Positions 44,880 through 55,696 of a stretch of DNA of 64,000 bases are shown here, piece by piece. Position 1 is the stretch's first letter. Each line of letters starts with the position of its first letter. The notes below the pieces were generated by a model. The model worked only from the letters and a program-made list of their open reading frames with translations. It ran no database searches and had not been told where the DNA came from. The stretch lies in assembly GCA_026075535.2 (NCBI GenBank), contig AP026540.1, positions 9,796,001 through 9,860,000 of the forward strand, given 5' to 3'. The translations under genes were made by a program, and so were the position numbers. This DNA comes from Tricholoma matsutake. Lineage: Eukaryota; Basidiomycota; Agaricomycetes; Agaricales; Tricholomataceae.

Positions 44880-46496
44880 TAGGGTGTAGCACGGGTATGG
44901 GTAAACCCGCAGTAAACGGCCCACAGGTTTGACAGGTATGGGTATGGTTGCCGAAATGCCGGACCTGTGACACACCGTACCTGTTTTGGCGGTGTCACAG
45001 GTATTGATGGGTTGCTTGAATTGCCAGATCTGGCCATTACCAGTACACCGATCAAACATGACTTTTACCTCTTCAACCATGCTTGACTTTGCATCGCCCA
45101 TTGTAATAGTAAGTTTTTTTGTTTCTTTCAACTAACTAGATGTTCTTTTTCTAGATTACAGTGTCAGGTTGACAATGGTGAGTTGTTTGTTTGTTTCAAA
45201 TGACTTTGCATCGCCCATCGTAATAGTAAGTTTTTTTGTTTCTTTCAACTAACTAGATGTTCTTTTTCTAGATTACAGTGTCAGGTCGACAATGGTGAGT
45301 TGTTTGTTTGTTTCAATTAACTAACTGTTCAATTTTCTACATTACAGTGATTTGTACTACTTGACAACGACGGAGACGACGAATGACCCAGCACCCGCCC
45401 CAGCCCTGCGAGCCACTGCTCATGGGGTGGATTGCGAGTGCTAGCAGCCAATGATAGGGAAGGGGAACAACGAACGATGAACAGGAGATGGGGATGAGGA
45501 TGAGGAACCATGAGGGGGAGAGGACAACAATGAACAACAAACCACCACCACCACTGCACCCCCAACTGCTGCCATGAGCGACTGCTCACGGGGTGGAAAT
45601 GAGGAGCAACAAGGGCAGGGATGACAACGAGGGCACGGCAATGGGGACAAGGATGAGGTGCAAGAATGGCACATGAGGACCACTGCAGGAGACGGAGGCG
45701 GTGGCGTACGGCAAGGAAAACCAACAAAAGGGCCCAAGAGACGTCATAGGTAAGTTTTTCCCCCCTCGATTCATTTTTTTTTGTTACTAACAAAGCTTTT
45801 ATGATGATGGCAATGACTGGCACCACCTGACCCACCCCCACCACTGCAATGAGCTCCTGCTCATGGGGTGGTTAGGTGGTAGCACAACCATATGCCTACA
45901 AGGAGGGCCACAAGGACCACGATGAGGGCAATGACCACGACCCCCAACTAACCACAACGGGGGAGAGGAGCGCCGCCCATAAGGGGCAGGGGACCACGAC
46001 GACAGTGGGAATCCAAAGGGCACCACTGCAAAGAAGGGGGATGCGACGACCTCTCGCCCTTGCCGAGACGGCGGGTTTTTTCTTTTGTAGTATTGTATAG
46101 AATCATTAAGTAAATAAATCCCTCCAGAATAAAATCCCATTGTTCATATCTTTTCTTACATGAGATTGATCATGTGGGTGTATATCAATAAGTAATGGAG
46201 GATTTGTGTTAATTCAAATTTAACAAAAAAATCATAGCTTAGGTATTGTGTACAGGGTGTAGTTAAGTTAGTTAAGGGCTTATACAATACAAATACAGGA
46301 TGTTTAACAGCATAGAACATCAAATACAAGGCAAAAATCCACAGTGTATATATGTGGTGTCACACCTGCGGTGTTTCATGACAGACTGTGGTAAAAACCT
46401 GTCACCGCGGTTGCGGTGTTAGAACGGGTGTGGTGTTGGCAGGTGTGGGTGCAGTGTGTGAAATCTTATCCACGGTGTGACCCATGCTACACCCTA
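44880..46496 (+). mobile_element. hAT-like TIR element C (1,617 bp) carrying intron-bearing repeat
   Basis: Exact 8-bp TSD ATGACAGC (44872-44879 and 46497-46504). TIRs read TAGGGTGTAGCACGGGTA on the left and TAGGGTGTAGCATGGG on the right strand. TIRs beginning TAGGG with 8-bp TSDs fit the hAT superfamily. The subterminal GGGTATGGGTA motif is shared with elements A and B. The interior has plus-strand splice-like signals (TTACAG acceptors near 45168 and 45349, CATAG|GTAAGTTT near 45749, TTACTAACAAAG near 45797) and hairpin cores near 45408, 45573 and 45853. No transposase is recognisable, so it is non-autonomous or its coding capacity is unrecognised. Confidence 0.85.
45085..45318 (+). repeat. 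117-bp tandem duplication inside element C
   Basis: Two copies (45085-45201 and 45202-45318), almost identical, each with a GTAAGTTTTTTT donor-like site, a CAACTAAC branch-like site, an ATTACAG acceptor and a GTGAGTTG donor. An exon-intron unit appears to have been duplicated. Confidence 0.85.
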
Positions 46497-49354
46497 ATGA
46501 CAGCTTGACAAGTTCATTGACAAGCACCTGGCCTCTGGACGTATTCGACCATCAAAGTCACCCATGACCTCTCCCTTTTTCTTTGTCAAGAAGAAGGATG
46601 GCTCACTTCGACCGGTTTAAGACTACAGAAGGCTCAATGACATCATGGTCAAAAATTGCTACCCATTACCTCTCATCTCCAAACTCATGAACCAGCTCCG
46701 TGGAGCCTGATACTTCACCAAGCTCAACATCCATTGGGGCTACAATAATGTGAGAATAAAGGAGGGAGATGAGTGGAAGGCAGCCTTTCATACCAACTGT
46801 GGTCTTTTTGAACCGCTTGTCATGTTCTTTGGCCTTACTAATAGTCCTGCCACCTTTCAGACCATGATGAATGACATTTTCCACAACCTCCTTGAAGGTG
46901 TTGTCTGCATCTATCTTGACGACATCCTCATCTTCACTGGCATGGTTGAAGAGCACCATCGCATCACACACCTCGTCCTAGAATGGCTTCAACAGTACAA
47001 ACTCTACCTTCGTCAGGACAAGTGCAAGTTTGAGAAGACCAAGATTGAGTACCTCAGCCTGATTATCTTGGAGGGTCAGGTGGAGATGGATCCTATCAAG
47101 GTGAATGGGGTCATGGCTTGGCCAATGCCCACAAACAAGAAAGAGGTGCAGTTTTTCCTGGGCTTCATCAATTTCTATCAGTGTTTTATCAAGGATTTCT
47201 CACATCATGCATGACCACTGTTTGACTTGACAGGAAAGGAGGCATGGAGGTGGGATAATGCACAACAGGAGGCATTCGAAAAGCTTAAGGAGATGGTCAC
47301 TTCCACTCCTATCCTTACCTTTGCTGATGATTTGTGTCCTTTTTGTGTAGAAGCCAACAGTTCTGACTTTGCAAAGGGCGCCATGTTGTCTCAGCAGTCT
47401 CCGGAGGACCAGAAGTGGAATCCTGTTGCATTCTACTCCAAAAGCCTTAGTGCTGTCAAGCAAAATTATGAGATCCATGACAAGGAGATGTTGGCAATAA
47501 TGCATGTGCTTGAGGAGTGGCGACACTTCCTCAAGGGTGCCCAACACAAGGTGGAAATTTGGACAGATCACAAGAATCTCGAGTACTTTATGATGGCCAA
47601 GAAATTGAACTGTTGTCAAGCTTGTTGGTCCCTGTATCTATCCAGATTCGACTTCTCCTTGCACCACTGTCTGGGTCGCAGCATGGGGAAGACCGATGCC
47701 CTCTCCCAACGTGCAGACCATGGGGATGGCAGCAATGACAACCAAAACATTGTGTTGTTGCAGCCAGACCTGTTCACCATTTGGGCACTGGAAGGCATCG
47801 CACCCCAGGGCAAGGAGCAGGACATCCTATGTGACATTCATTGCACAAACCATAGCAGTTTACATGAGGATGTTGTTGCCCAAGCTGTTAAAGAACTGAG
47901 GAAGGGATCCACCCTTTCCTTGCATGCAGCAGAGTGGGCTGAAAAAGAGGACTTGTTGTATTTCAGGGATCGCATCTATGTCCCCAATGACCCAGACCTT
48001 TGCTGGCGCATCATATCCCAACACCATGACTCACAGATTGCTGGTCATCCTGGATGCTGGAAGACCTTGGAGCTCACCTCATGGAATTATTGGTGGCCAC
48101 AGATGTCACAGCTCATTGGTCAGTATTGTCACACTTGTGACCTTTGCTTACACACCAAGATTCCTCATTGCAAACCCATTGGCAAGCTACACCCTCTTCC
48201 TGTTCCAGAGAGTCATTGGGATGTTGTCAGTGTTGACTTTGTGGTGGAGTTGCCAGAGTCGAATGGGTTTGATGCAGTGATGTGCACAGTTGATTCAGTG
48301 GGAAAATGTGCTCACTTCATTCCCACTCACACCACTGTCAGTGCCCTGGGTGCCGCCTGACTCTACCTCCACCATGTGTGGAAATTACATGGACTTCCTG
48401 GTGCTTTCCTCTCTGATCATGGCCCTCAGTTCATGGCAGAGTTCACTTGCGAGCTGTACTGACTCCTGGGAATCAAACTCCTTGCTTTGACTGCTTATCA
48501 CCCACAAAATGATGGCCAGACTGAGCGAGTCAACCAGGAACTGGAGCAGTACATCTGCATCTTTGTCAATGAATGCCAGGACAATTGGGACAATCTTCTC
48601 CCCTTGGCCGAGTTTGGATACAACAACCATGTCCATGCTTCCACTCAACAGACCCCTTTCCTCTTAGACACTGGATGACATCCACGCATGGGATTCAAAC
48701 CTCGCCAAACTCCCTCACACATCGAGATGGTGAATGAGTTCACAGAATGCATGTGGGATAGCTTGGAGGAGGCAAAGGCAGCCTTAGCAAAGGCAAAGGA
48801 CAACATGGCATGCTTTTACAACCAACGCCATTCTCTGACCCCTCAGTACAAGGTTGGTGATTGAGTTTATCTTGACTCCAGTGACATCTCCACTATGCAT
48901 CCATCCAAGAAACTCGCTCATCGCTTCCTGGGACCTTTTCCCATTGTCAAGTGTGTTGGAACACATGCCTATCGTCTACACCTCCCAGCCTCCATGTCCA
49001 GACTCCACCCAGTCTTCCATGTCGTCAAACTCCTTCCAGCTCCCCCAGATCCATTCCCAGGATGCCATTCACACCCACCACCACCGCCTACAGTGATTGA
49101 GGGAGAACCCCAATACGAAGTCGAGTCAATCTTGGACAGCTGGTTGCATCAAGGAAAACTCCATTATTTGGTGCATTGGAAGGGTTATGGGTATGAGGAG
49201 AACTCAGGGTCAAAGAGTCTGATGTGAATGCCCCTCGGTTAGTCAAAGAATTCCACCCACAGCACACTGCTGCACCATGTCGCATTCAAGTCTCTGGCTT
49301 TGGTCATATGTGATTTCGAATGCATCAGGGCAATGCATCTTAGAGAGGGGATGA

Positions 49355-49729
49355 TGTAAGGGGACTAGGGGGACTAGGGGGGGTGCCCTGTGTGTTTCTC
49401 CTATTTCTTACATTTGTTCTACATTTTTCCTCACTTTATTTCCTTCTATTCTTCATTTTCTATGATTTTTCTGGATTTTATTACTAATTTCCCTTTCTAT
49501 CATGTTGGTGCATGTTGACAGTTTTATATTTAGAGATGGAGCACCCATTCCGACATCTACCCCTTGGTATGATGTCATTTGGCAGCCTTGATCTGCCTAT
49601 CTCTGCCTTTTCTATTTTTAGGTTATTATTTGATTTTTGTCATCTTCACATATACTGGGCATTGGCAAAGAGATCCTTAGAGTTTTCTCTTCAGATTTCC
49701 CTTTGCTAGAAGCTGAGGCTGCCCTTATA
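49355..49729 (+). repeat. E2 3' LTR, shortened (375 bp)
   Basis: Lacks about 60 bp present in the 5' LTR, exactly the interval between the two GATTTCCCTTTGCTAG repeats. This indicates a slippage or recombination deletion after insertion. The self-primer 10-mer is retained near 49677. Confidence 0.92.
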
Positions 49730-50797
49730 ATGTCTCTGAATGCCGCAATACCCTTGAACTCCCCACCACCTTCCCTGCCAGCCTTAACCCCATCCCCATC
49801 TCCCCCACTGACTCCACGTCAGATTGACAATTCCTCTGACTCTGATGCCCCTCCACCCAGAAACATAAACTATGTCTCAAAAATAGCACTGCTTGTTGAC
49901 CCCCTGTATGCGCCTGCTGAAGTCAAACAACACTCCCCGAATGCAGTGCCAGTGCTATCACTGGGTTGTTTGACCATCCAGGTCCTTTGCCAATTCAAGA
50001 ATGCTTGTTGCTGCTATTTTTCTATGAAGGACATCCCTGAAAATGAAAGAGTAGGCAAAATACTTTACAACTTTGAGTCTGCAGCAGTCCAATCCTGGGT
50101 GATGGCCAATGAAGCATGCCTCACCACAATTACCTTCACCACTTTTCTTGTAGAATTCAAGAAAAAGTTCCTGGCTAGATCCTGGGAAGATGAGCTCATC
50201 GCTGACCAGATTTCCCTGCAAGGCAAGGATGGATTCTTGTCATGGGTCAACAAAGTCTGCAATGTGAACACTGAGCTTGGGATTGCGGGCTCTGTATACC
50301 ATATTGATCCTGCCCATCTTTGCTGCCACCTTGTCCCTTGTCTGAGTGATGAGATGAAATGTTTCTACTGTGCACAGAATGGCATCACAACTGGCTCAAC
50401 AGTTGGCACTCTGGATGCCATCACTAATCTCGATCAATGGCAAGACCGCCTTGTCCTGCTCAAGCAGAACCTATGAGCTGACTGCGACAAATGGACTTCT
50501 CTGGAAGCATCCAAGAAAACCAACAATGTTCTTCACAATTCCTCAGTTAACAACACCACTTCCTTCACCACCAGACTGCCTGCTCTACCCCCCCCTCACT
50601 GACAATGAGAAATGCCTCCTTGCAGAGCATGCTGGGTGCTTCAAGTGCCGAGTCTCTTATGCTGGACATTTTTTGCGTGCATGCACTAGAAACCGGCCAA
50701 CCCTAGAAGCTTGCAAACATGTTACAGCAGCATATGCTGCTAAGGCTAAAGCCCTTGCCGAGAAGATGAAGACATCAAAGCTGGCTGCAATCATCGC
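49730..50797 (+). pseudogene. gag: retrotransposon gag-like remnant, second family
   Basis: A plus-strand frame begins at about 49731 (MSLNAAIPLNSPPPSLPALT), Pro-rich then capsid-like (FSMKDIPENERVGKILYNFE, FKKKFLARSWEDELIADQIS). A stop at about 50476 and a frame change lead to a second piece (50370-50797) with a zinc-knuckle-like motif, CFKCRVSYAGHFLRAC (CX2CX6HX4C). Arg appears often replaced by Cys, as in E2. It is truncated at 50798 by the TIR element end. Downstream protease and RT are absent. Confidence 0.75.
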
Positions 50798-51010
50798 TAG
50801 TGTTTTAAGGTTCAGTTTAGTCCAGTTTTTTAACCCCTAAGAGGGTTAACTGGGACTGTAACCAGTCCAGACCATTACCTCAAGTTGTATGGACCATAAC
50901 TGAACTGATGAGGACTGGTCCTCATCGGTTTGGTTACCTGGTTCAGACTGGTTTCAACCGGTTTTGCCAGCTAAATAAGTTCTATTATATAGTAAATAAA
51001 ACTATTTACA
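50798..51010 (+). mobile_element. left end of a TAGTG-family TIR element
   Basis: Starts TAGTGTTTTAAGGTTCAGTT, with repeated CCAGT/ACTGG motifs in the first 150 bp. This matches the left end of element D (60394). A right end of the same family lies at 55869-56002, but the flanking octamers (ATCATCGC versus ATTGGAGT) do not match, so one element spanning both is unproven. Confidence 0.6.
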
Positions 51011-51850
51011 ATCACACCCTGCAAGCAGGTGCTTGCAGCAGTGTGGTATTGCTAAGAGAATAGAAAAAGAAAAGAAAAGAGTTAGAAAAAAAAACCCACC
51101 ATCCTGCATTAGTAGCGAGGGTGGGGACTGCCATTGTGTCGTCCCAGCCATTCGTCATCCCCACAGTTTGTCTTCCCTGTGGTTTGTTGTCCCCACAGTT
51201 TGTCCCTGTGATTCATTGTCCCAGAGGTTTGTTGTCCCCATGGTTTGTTGCCCCCACCATTTGTCATCTCTGTGTCATCCCCACTGTTTGTCATCCCTGT
51301 TGTCCCCACTGTTTGTCATCCTGTCATCCCTGCCATTTGTCATCCCCATGGTTGGTTGTTGCCACCCTTTGTCACCCATGTTCATTGTCCCCACCCATTG
51401 TTGTCCCTGTGGTTTGCTGTCCCCCATGTTCGTTGTCCCACCCTTCATCATTGGTTGTTTGTGGTCCTAGGTTCCATCATTGTCAGCACCTCCATATCCC
51501 CCTACAAGCAGTGGCTCGCAGATGGGGTGGGGGTGCTGCGTGATGTGGCATCAGCCATGGTTGTCACTGTCCAGGAAAGGGCCCATTGCCACCCTGTGAG
51601 CAGAGGCTCACAGCAGCAGTGTAGGGTGCTGGCCTCAGCTGTGGTCATCATAGTCCAGAAACAGGCCCATTACCACCCTGCAAGCAGAAGCTCACAGTGG
51701 CAGCACAGGGCTTCATGGGGAACCTGTTTGGCTGGCTTGTGGGTGTCGTTCAGCAGGCAGGCGATGTTGTTATCATGATACAGGAACCTAAAGATGAAGA
51801 AAAACATTTAGTTAGTAAAAGAAAGAAATCAACTAACAAAACATACCTGA
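51011..51850 (-). repeat. intron-bearing hairpin repeat, minus strand
   Basis: On the minus strand a typical small intron is visible: CCCTCAG|GTATGTTTTG near 51848, branch TTACTAAC near 51815, acceptor CATCTTTAG near 51791. Hairpin cores occur at about 51018 (TGCAAGCA-GG-TGCTTGCA, perfect), 51500, 51591 and 51676. The region 51150-51480 is a CCCCA/TTTGTC-rich low-complexity tract. Related to 15240-16560 and to the interior of element C. No protein function is evident. Confidence 0.5.
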
Positions 51851-53006
51851 GGGCCCCAATAACATTAGTTCATTGTTCAGGCCTCCTGTTTTGTGTTTGT
51901 TGGTTTGTGCAGTCATGGGTGCAGACAGAGTGGTGGTGCATGTTGAAAAAGGGTCAGAAGGCGGATGAGACTCATGAGAGAAGGAGGGGAGGATGAGTTG
52001 GCAGAAAGAATGTGTACGCACGTCATCGATCACTCATTCCAGCAATTGCCGGATAGTGATCAATGCAGTGAGCACATTGTTTTCAACAACCCTGAGGCCT
52101 CCTCCACTATTGCCAATGGTAAAAATACTGTTGAGACATGTGGGGGAGTATTGTATTAATCTACTACAGCTTAAATTTCATTTTTATGTGAAGTATTCAA
52201 TATTCAATTGAGAAAACATTGTTGAGGCAAATGAATTACAGAACTTGAGTCAATGAAGTCCTTGAATCTATGCATTTTAGCAGTATATCTTGCCACAACT
52301 CTTCCACATCACATTATGCACTTAACTACTTATTTTAGGACATTCAGACACACTTGATTGTTCATTTTTAAGCTTCCAAATTAATTTCTAACAGGTACTA
52401 GGCTCACAAATGGCAAAACTGTGAGAAATAACAACTTGCCATTTTCACTCTGATATCTATTCTATATGCTGGGGGGAATCTAGAACTGCATGGCTTTTTA
52501 AATTGGACTCATTGGAACATAAGTTATAGCTGTAAAACTATCAAAATTGACACTTGCCCTGTTACTCACTTTCTTTCCTTTCAAATAAGATTTTGACTGT
52601 TGAGAGGTAAAGTTTGGAGCATAAATGTAATTTACTACATGTTTACAGGCCCCTAGTTATTTGTGGTGCTCAACGTGCAGCAAAGTAACATCTGTGCACC
52701 CAGCATCATATTTTCCGGCAATTGCCATACTAACATGTGAGATTTTGCAAATGGTGCCACTTTTATTTTGGGAGCACAAACATGACCACATGGGAGGTGT
52801 GCATCCACAGGGTATATAAATCTGCTCAAAATCATGACTTTTCCCCTGGGCATGTCCCACTGTACTGCAATTCAAATTATAATAGTGTAAATAATAATTA
52901 TATTACTTGTTTTTCTTTGACTGGTGTCAAAATTATATAGAACAAGTAGATATGGTAAGAAGACCAGTGTAAGTGCATGCTGTGTTAGGGACACATACTT
53001 CACTAG
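51851..53006. other. AT-rich unassigned sequence
   Basis: No supported gene. Short frames only, no domain. Probably old repeat DNA or the interior of the TAGTG-family element. Confidence 0.45.
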
Positions 53007-53178
53007 AGTCCGAATCCAGAGCTAAGCATCCAAAAGAGGTATTTTATAAGTGCAAGATCTCTATGAGTGAAATAAGGATGATGATGGTGTGTAATCAAAA
53101 AAGGTAGTGTCTGTGTAATGTCCAAGGATGTAATCCAAGGAATGTGGTAAATAAGTGTCAACAAGTAACATCGTTACA
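53007..53178 (-). repeat. 3' LTR of the small gypsy (172 bp)
   Basis: Starts on the minus strand with TGTAACGATGTTACTTG, whose first bases form a TGTAAC-GAT-GTTAC hairpin. It ends near GGATTCGGACT. Confidence 0.85.
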
Positions 53179-53192
53179 CCCTCCCCCCCCCC
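53179..53192 (-). other. polypurine tract of the small gypsy
   Basis: Minus-strand run of ten G followed by AGGG, directly before the 3' LTR start. Confidence 0.75.
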
Positions 53193-53439
53193 CTGGAAAA
53201 TAAAAAAAATAATCCACCAAGCAAGAAAATTAACTAAAAGGGGCACATGCATGGGTGCCTCAAAAACCCCAGTGGGGAAAAGCTACTGGCCGGCAAATGA
53301 AAGAAAGCTATGTACTGCAACTTGTTTTCTTCCATGCCAACCAGATATCCAGTGCCTCACAGTCCAGAACTTCCCACCCCAGTAGCCAGTGGTCTTCTTC
53401 CAGTCCATAGCCACACCAATGTATAAGATATTGAGTTCC

Positions 53440-54445
53440 TAAGGCATGACTTGGGTATGGGTAACACCGTGTGTTTCTGCTTATGGGTATGCTCGGGTAT
53501 GGGTACAGGTTTGGATTTCCGTACCTGAGGCAAAACCATACCTGTACCCACAGTGTTATGGGTATCACAGTACTGGTCCAATGGTCACATGTTTTATCAA
53601 ATGACTTTGTTGATCAACATCAACAACAACAACAATGGCTCAACAACAATGACAACTGCTACCAACATGCCCCCCTCATTCTAAATGCGAGTGGGGGGTG
53701 TTTTTTCTACTAGGCAATGATGACATGCCCCCCTTGTTCTAAATGCGAGTGGGGGGTGTTTTTTCTACTAGGCAACAATGACGACAACTACTACCAACAT
53801 GCCCCCCTCGTTCTAAATGTGAGTGGGGGGTGTTTAATCTACTAGACAACAACAACACACACCCCTCATTCTAAAAGTGAGTGGGGGGTGTTTTTTCTAC
53901 TAGACAACAACAATGACAACTACTACCAACATGCCCCCCTCGTTCTAAATGCAAGTGGGGGGTGTTTTTTCTACTAGGCAACAATGACAACAATGGCCCC
54001 CTCTCATCAACAATGGCCCCCTCTGGTCGACAATGGCTGCGGCATCACTGCCACCACCCCCTCTCACTCACAAATGCAAGTTGTGGGTGTTTCTGGGTTC
54101 GTTTCACTCAGGAGCGCCACCACATGATGACTACCACCCCTCTCGCTTGCAAATGTGAGGTGGGGGTGGTTCTTGGTCTGTTTCTCTTGCAATGGCCACC
54201 ACATCACCTCCACCACCACCCCTTGCTCGCAATCGCAAGTTGGGGGTGGTTCCCCATTGTATTTAGAATTATAATAAATTACTAATGTCATACTCGTTGA
54301 AACCCACAGGGTACCCATGGGTTTTGACCAAAACCCCCCTGTACCCACAGTAAAACCGCACCCATAACCATAATGGGTACGGTGTTCACAGGTATGGGTA
54401 TGGGTACATGAAATTATACCTGGGGGTTACCCAAGTCACACCCTA
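53440..54445 (+). mobile_element. hAT-like TIR element A (1,006 bp)
   Basis: Exact 8-bp TSD TGAGTTCC (53432-53439 and 54446-54453). TIRs are TAAGGCATGACTTGGGTA on the left and TAGGGTGTGACTTGGGTA from the right. Subterminal GGGTATGGGTA/TACCCATACC motifs occur at both ends. The interior is tandem hairpin repeats, without a transposase. It splits the small gypsy chromodomain between codons for RGT and QYL. Element B (58211-59238) is the same family in opposite orientation. Confidence 0.9.
53664..53990 (+). repeat. hairpin minisatellite in element A
   Basis: Five copies of a 58-74 bp unit starting near 53669, 53727, 53801, 53871 and 53932. Each contains GCCCCCCTCGTTCTAAATGC followed by GAGTGGGGGG, an imperfect hairpin, then TTTTTTCTACTAGGCAACAA. 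A second, related set (CTCGC...GCGAG within CCACCCC/GGGGGTGG) lies at 54050-54250. Reverse copies occur in element B. Confidence 0.85.
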
Positions 54446-55696
54446 TGAGTTCCCCTTCCTTGCTTACATTCATCCAGGATCCAATCCATGTAGTACTCCT
54501 CCTTGCCTTCAATGACTACCGGTTGCAGGTGTTCTTGCTCCCAGGAAGGGAACAGATCCTTGTCATTCTCCACGAATGGTAGTGCTTGAGAGGTGTGGAA
54601 TGTCGGAAATGTGTTTGGATTATTCAGCATGTCGACAGTGATTGTAGATACTTCAGCTGCTGTGTCGGACACAATGTATGGACCATCATAATGAAATGAG
54701 GCATAAATTTTGCCACACGCTTCTTGCCTTTTGCATTATAGTCCCATTGCCTGTTCAATGTCGATAGTACAACCCAGTGACCCTTCTGAAAAGGGAACTT
54801 ATCAGAATGATGCTCAATAGCAGAGAGGGCTTGTGAAATCTTAGCATGCAGCATGTTATCCTGGGCTTCCTTAACATCCAGCTGCAGTCTTTCAATCACT
54901 TCTATGGCTTGTATATCCTCCACTTCACCATCAGGTGATCTCACTAGTGGTGGGATTATATGTGGGCTTCAGCCCATCCACAGTTGAAATGGAGAGAAAC
55001 CCTGTTGACCCATTAATCATATTCATGATGTCAAAACACACCTGGCATAGTGCCTCTTCCACCCCAGCTGGTTGTGCTCCACATGATATCGCAGGCATTG
55101 ATTGATTGTCTTGTTTGACCATTCACTAGTGCCATCTGTCTGTGGGTGGTAAGCAGAGGACATCTTCAGCTTTACCCCCATCAACTTGTGTAAGGCCTCC
55201 CAAAATTTTGATATAAAAAGTTTATCATGGTCTGACATGATCTCCAGGGGCAATCCATTTTTGCAGTACCATTCATTGAAAAATATGACTGCCAATTCTT
55301 CTGCTGTGATGATAGTTCAAGTTGGTACAATCCAAATGTCACTGTTTAGCCTGTCTGTGAAAGTTACAATGCAATCATAACCTTCATCTTCAGGTAGTGG
55401 CCCGATGAAATCCATTGCTACCGAGTCACCACATTGATCTGGTGTAGGTAGCGGATGTAAAGGACCCATTGGCTTCTTCATCATGGGCTTGTTTCATTGG
55501 CACTCCACACAGCTAGGAACATATGCTAGCTCCAAATCACAACACATATTCAGCCAGTAGAATAATTCATGAAGCGATCCATAAGATTTCATAAACCCAA
55601 AATGACTGAGCACATCATGAGCCAAATGGAACAATGATTTATGCACATGGGATTTTCTAGGCACCACCAAATGATCACCAGCATATAGAAGCCCAT

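Larger units (their letters stand above)
43829..49343 (+). pseudogene. pol: E2 Pol, inactivated and split by a TIR element
   Basis: Collinear with E1 pol: protease (ALLDSGATSLFID), RT (YLDDILIF at about 46910), RNase H, integrase finger and core, chromodomain. Stops at CGA-to-TGA positions include 44255, 44873, 47212 and 48358. Protease/linker and RT are separated by the insertion at 44880-46496. A small frame change lies near the chromodomain end (about 49208). Missense changes are mostly Arg to His/Cys/Gln/Trp. Confidence 0.92.
42114..49729 (+). mobile_element. Ty3/gypsy E2, full-length but decayed E1-family copy
   Basis: 5' LTR 42114-42548, gag, pol, 3' LTR 49355-49729. The internal sequence is collinear with E1 apart from a 1,617-bp TIR element inserted at 44880-46496. 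Most differences from E1 are CpG to TpG or CpA. Flanking pentamers are ACATC (left) and ATGTC (right). They are not identical, but both can derive from ACGTC by one CpG transition each. Right after E2 begins a different gag-like remnant. Confidence 0.94.
53290..55696 (-). pseudogene. pol: small gypsy integrase and chromodomain, disrupted
   Basis: From 55696 downward: linker and integrase finger (LLYAGDHLVVPRKSHVHKSL, HLAHDVLSHFGF, CVECQ), integrase core (VAMDFIGPLPEDEGYDCIVT, SDHDKLFISKFWEALHKLMG, YHPQTDGTSEWSN), then the IN C-terminus (KFPFQKGHWVVLSTLNRQWD) and chromodomain (VVIEGKEEYYMDWILDECKQ). The chromodomain resumes after the TIR insertion as QYLIHWCGYGLEEDHW, ending at the stop near 53321. 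Several TGA/TAG codons interrupt it. Confidence 0.85.

Noticed and set aside
45329..45844. 171-codon minus-strand frame inside TIR element C
   Set aside because: Low-complexity His/Pro/Ser/Val composition, and the splice-like signals run on the plus strand.
53664..53990. Regular repeats that might suggest a CRISPR array
   Set aside because: Units are tandem with no unique spacers, lie inside a TIR element with 8-bp TSDs, and the context is eukaryotic.
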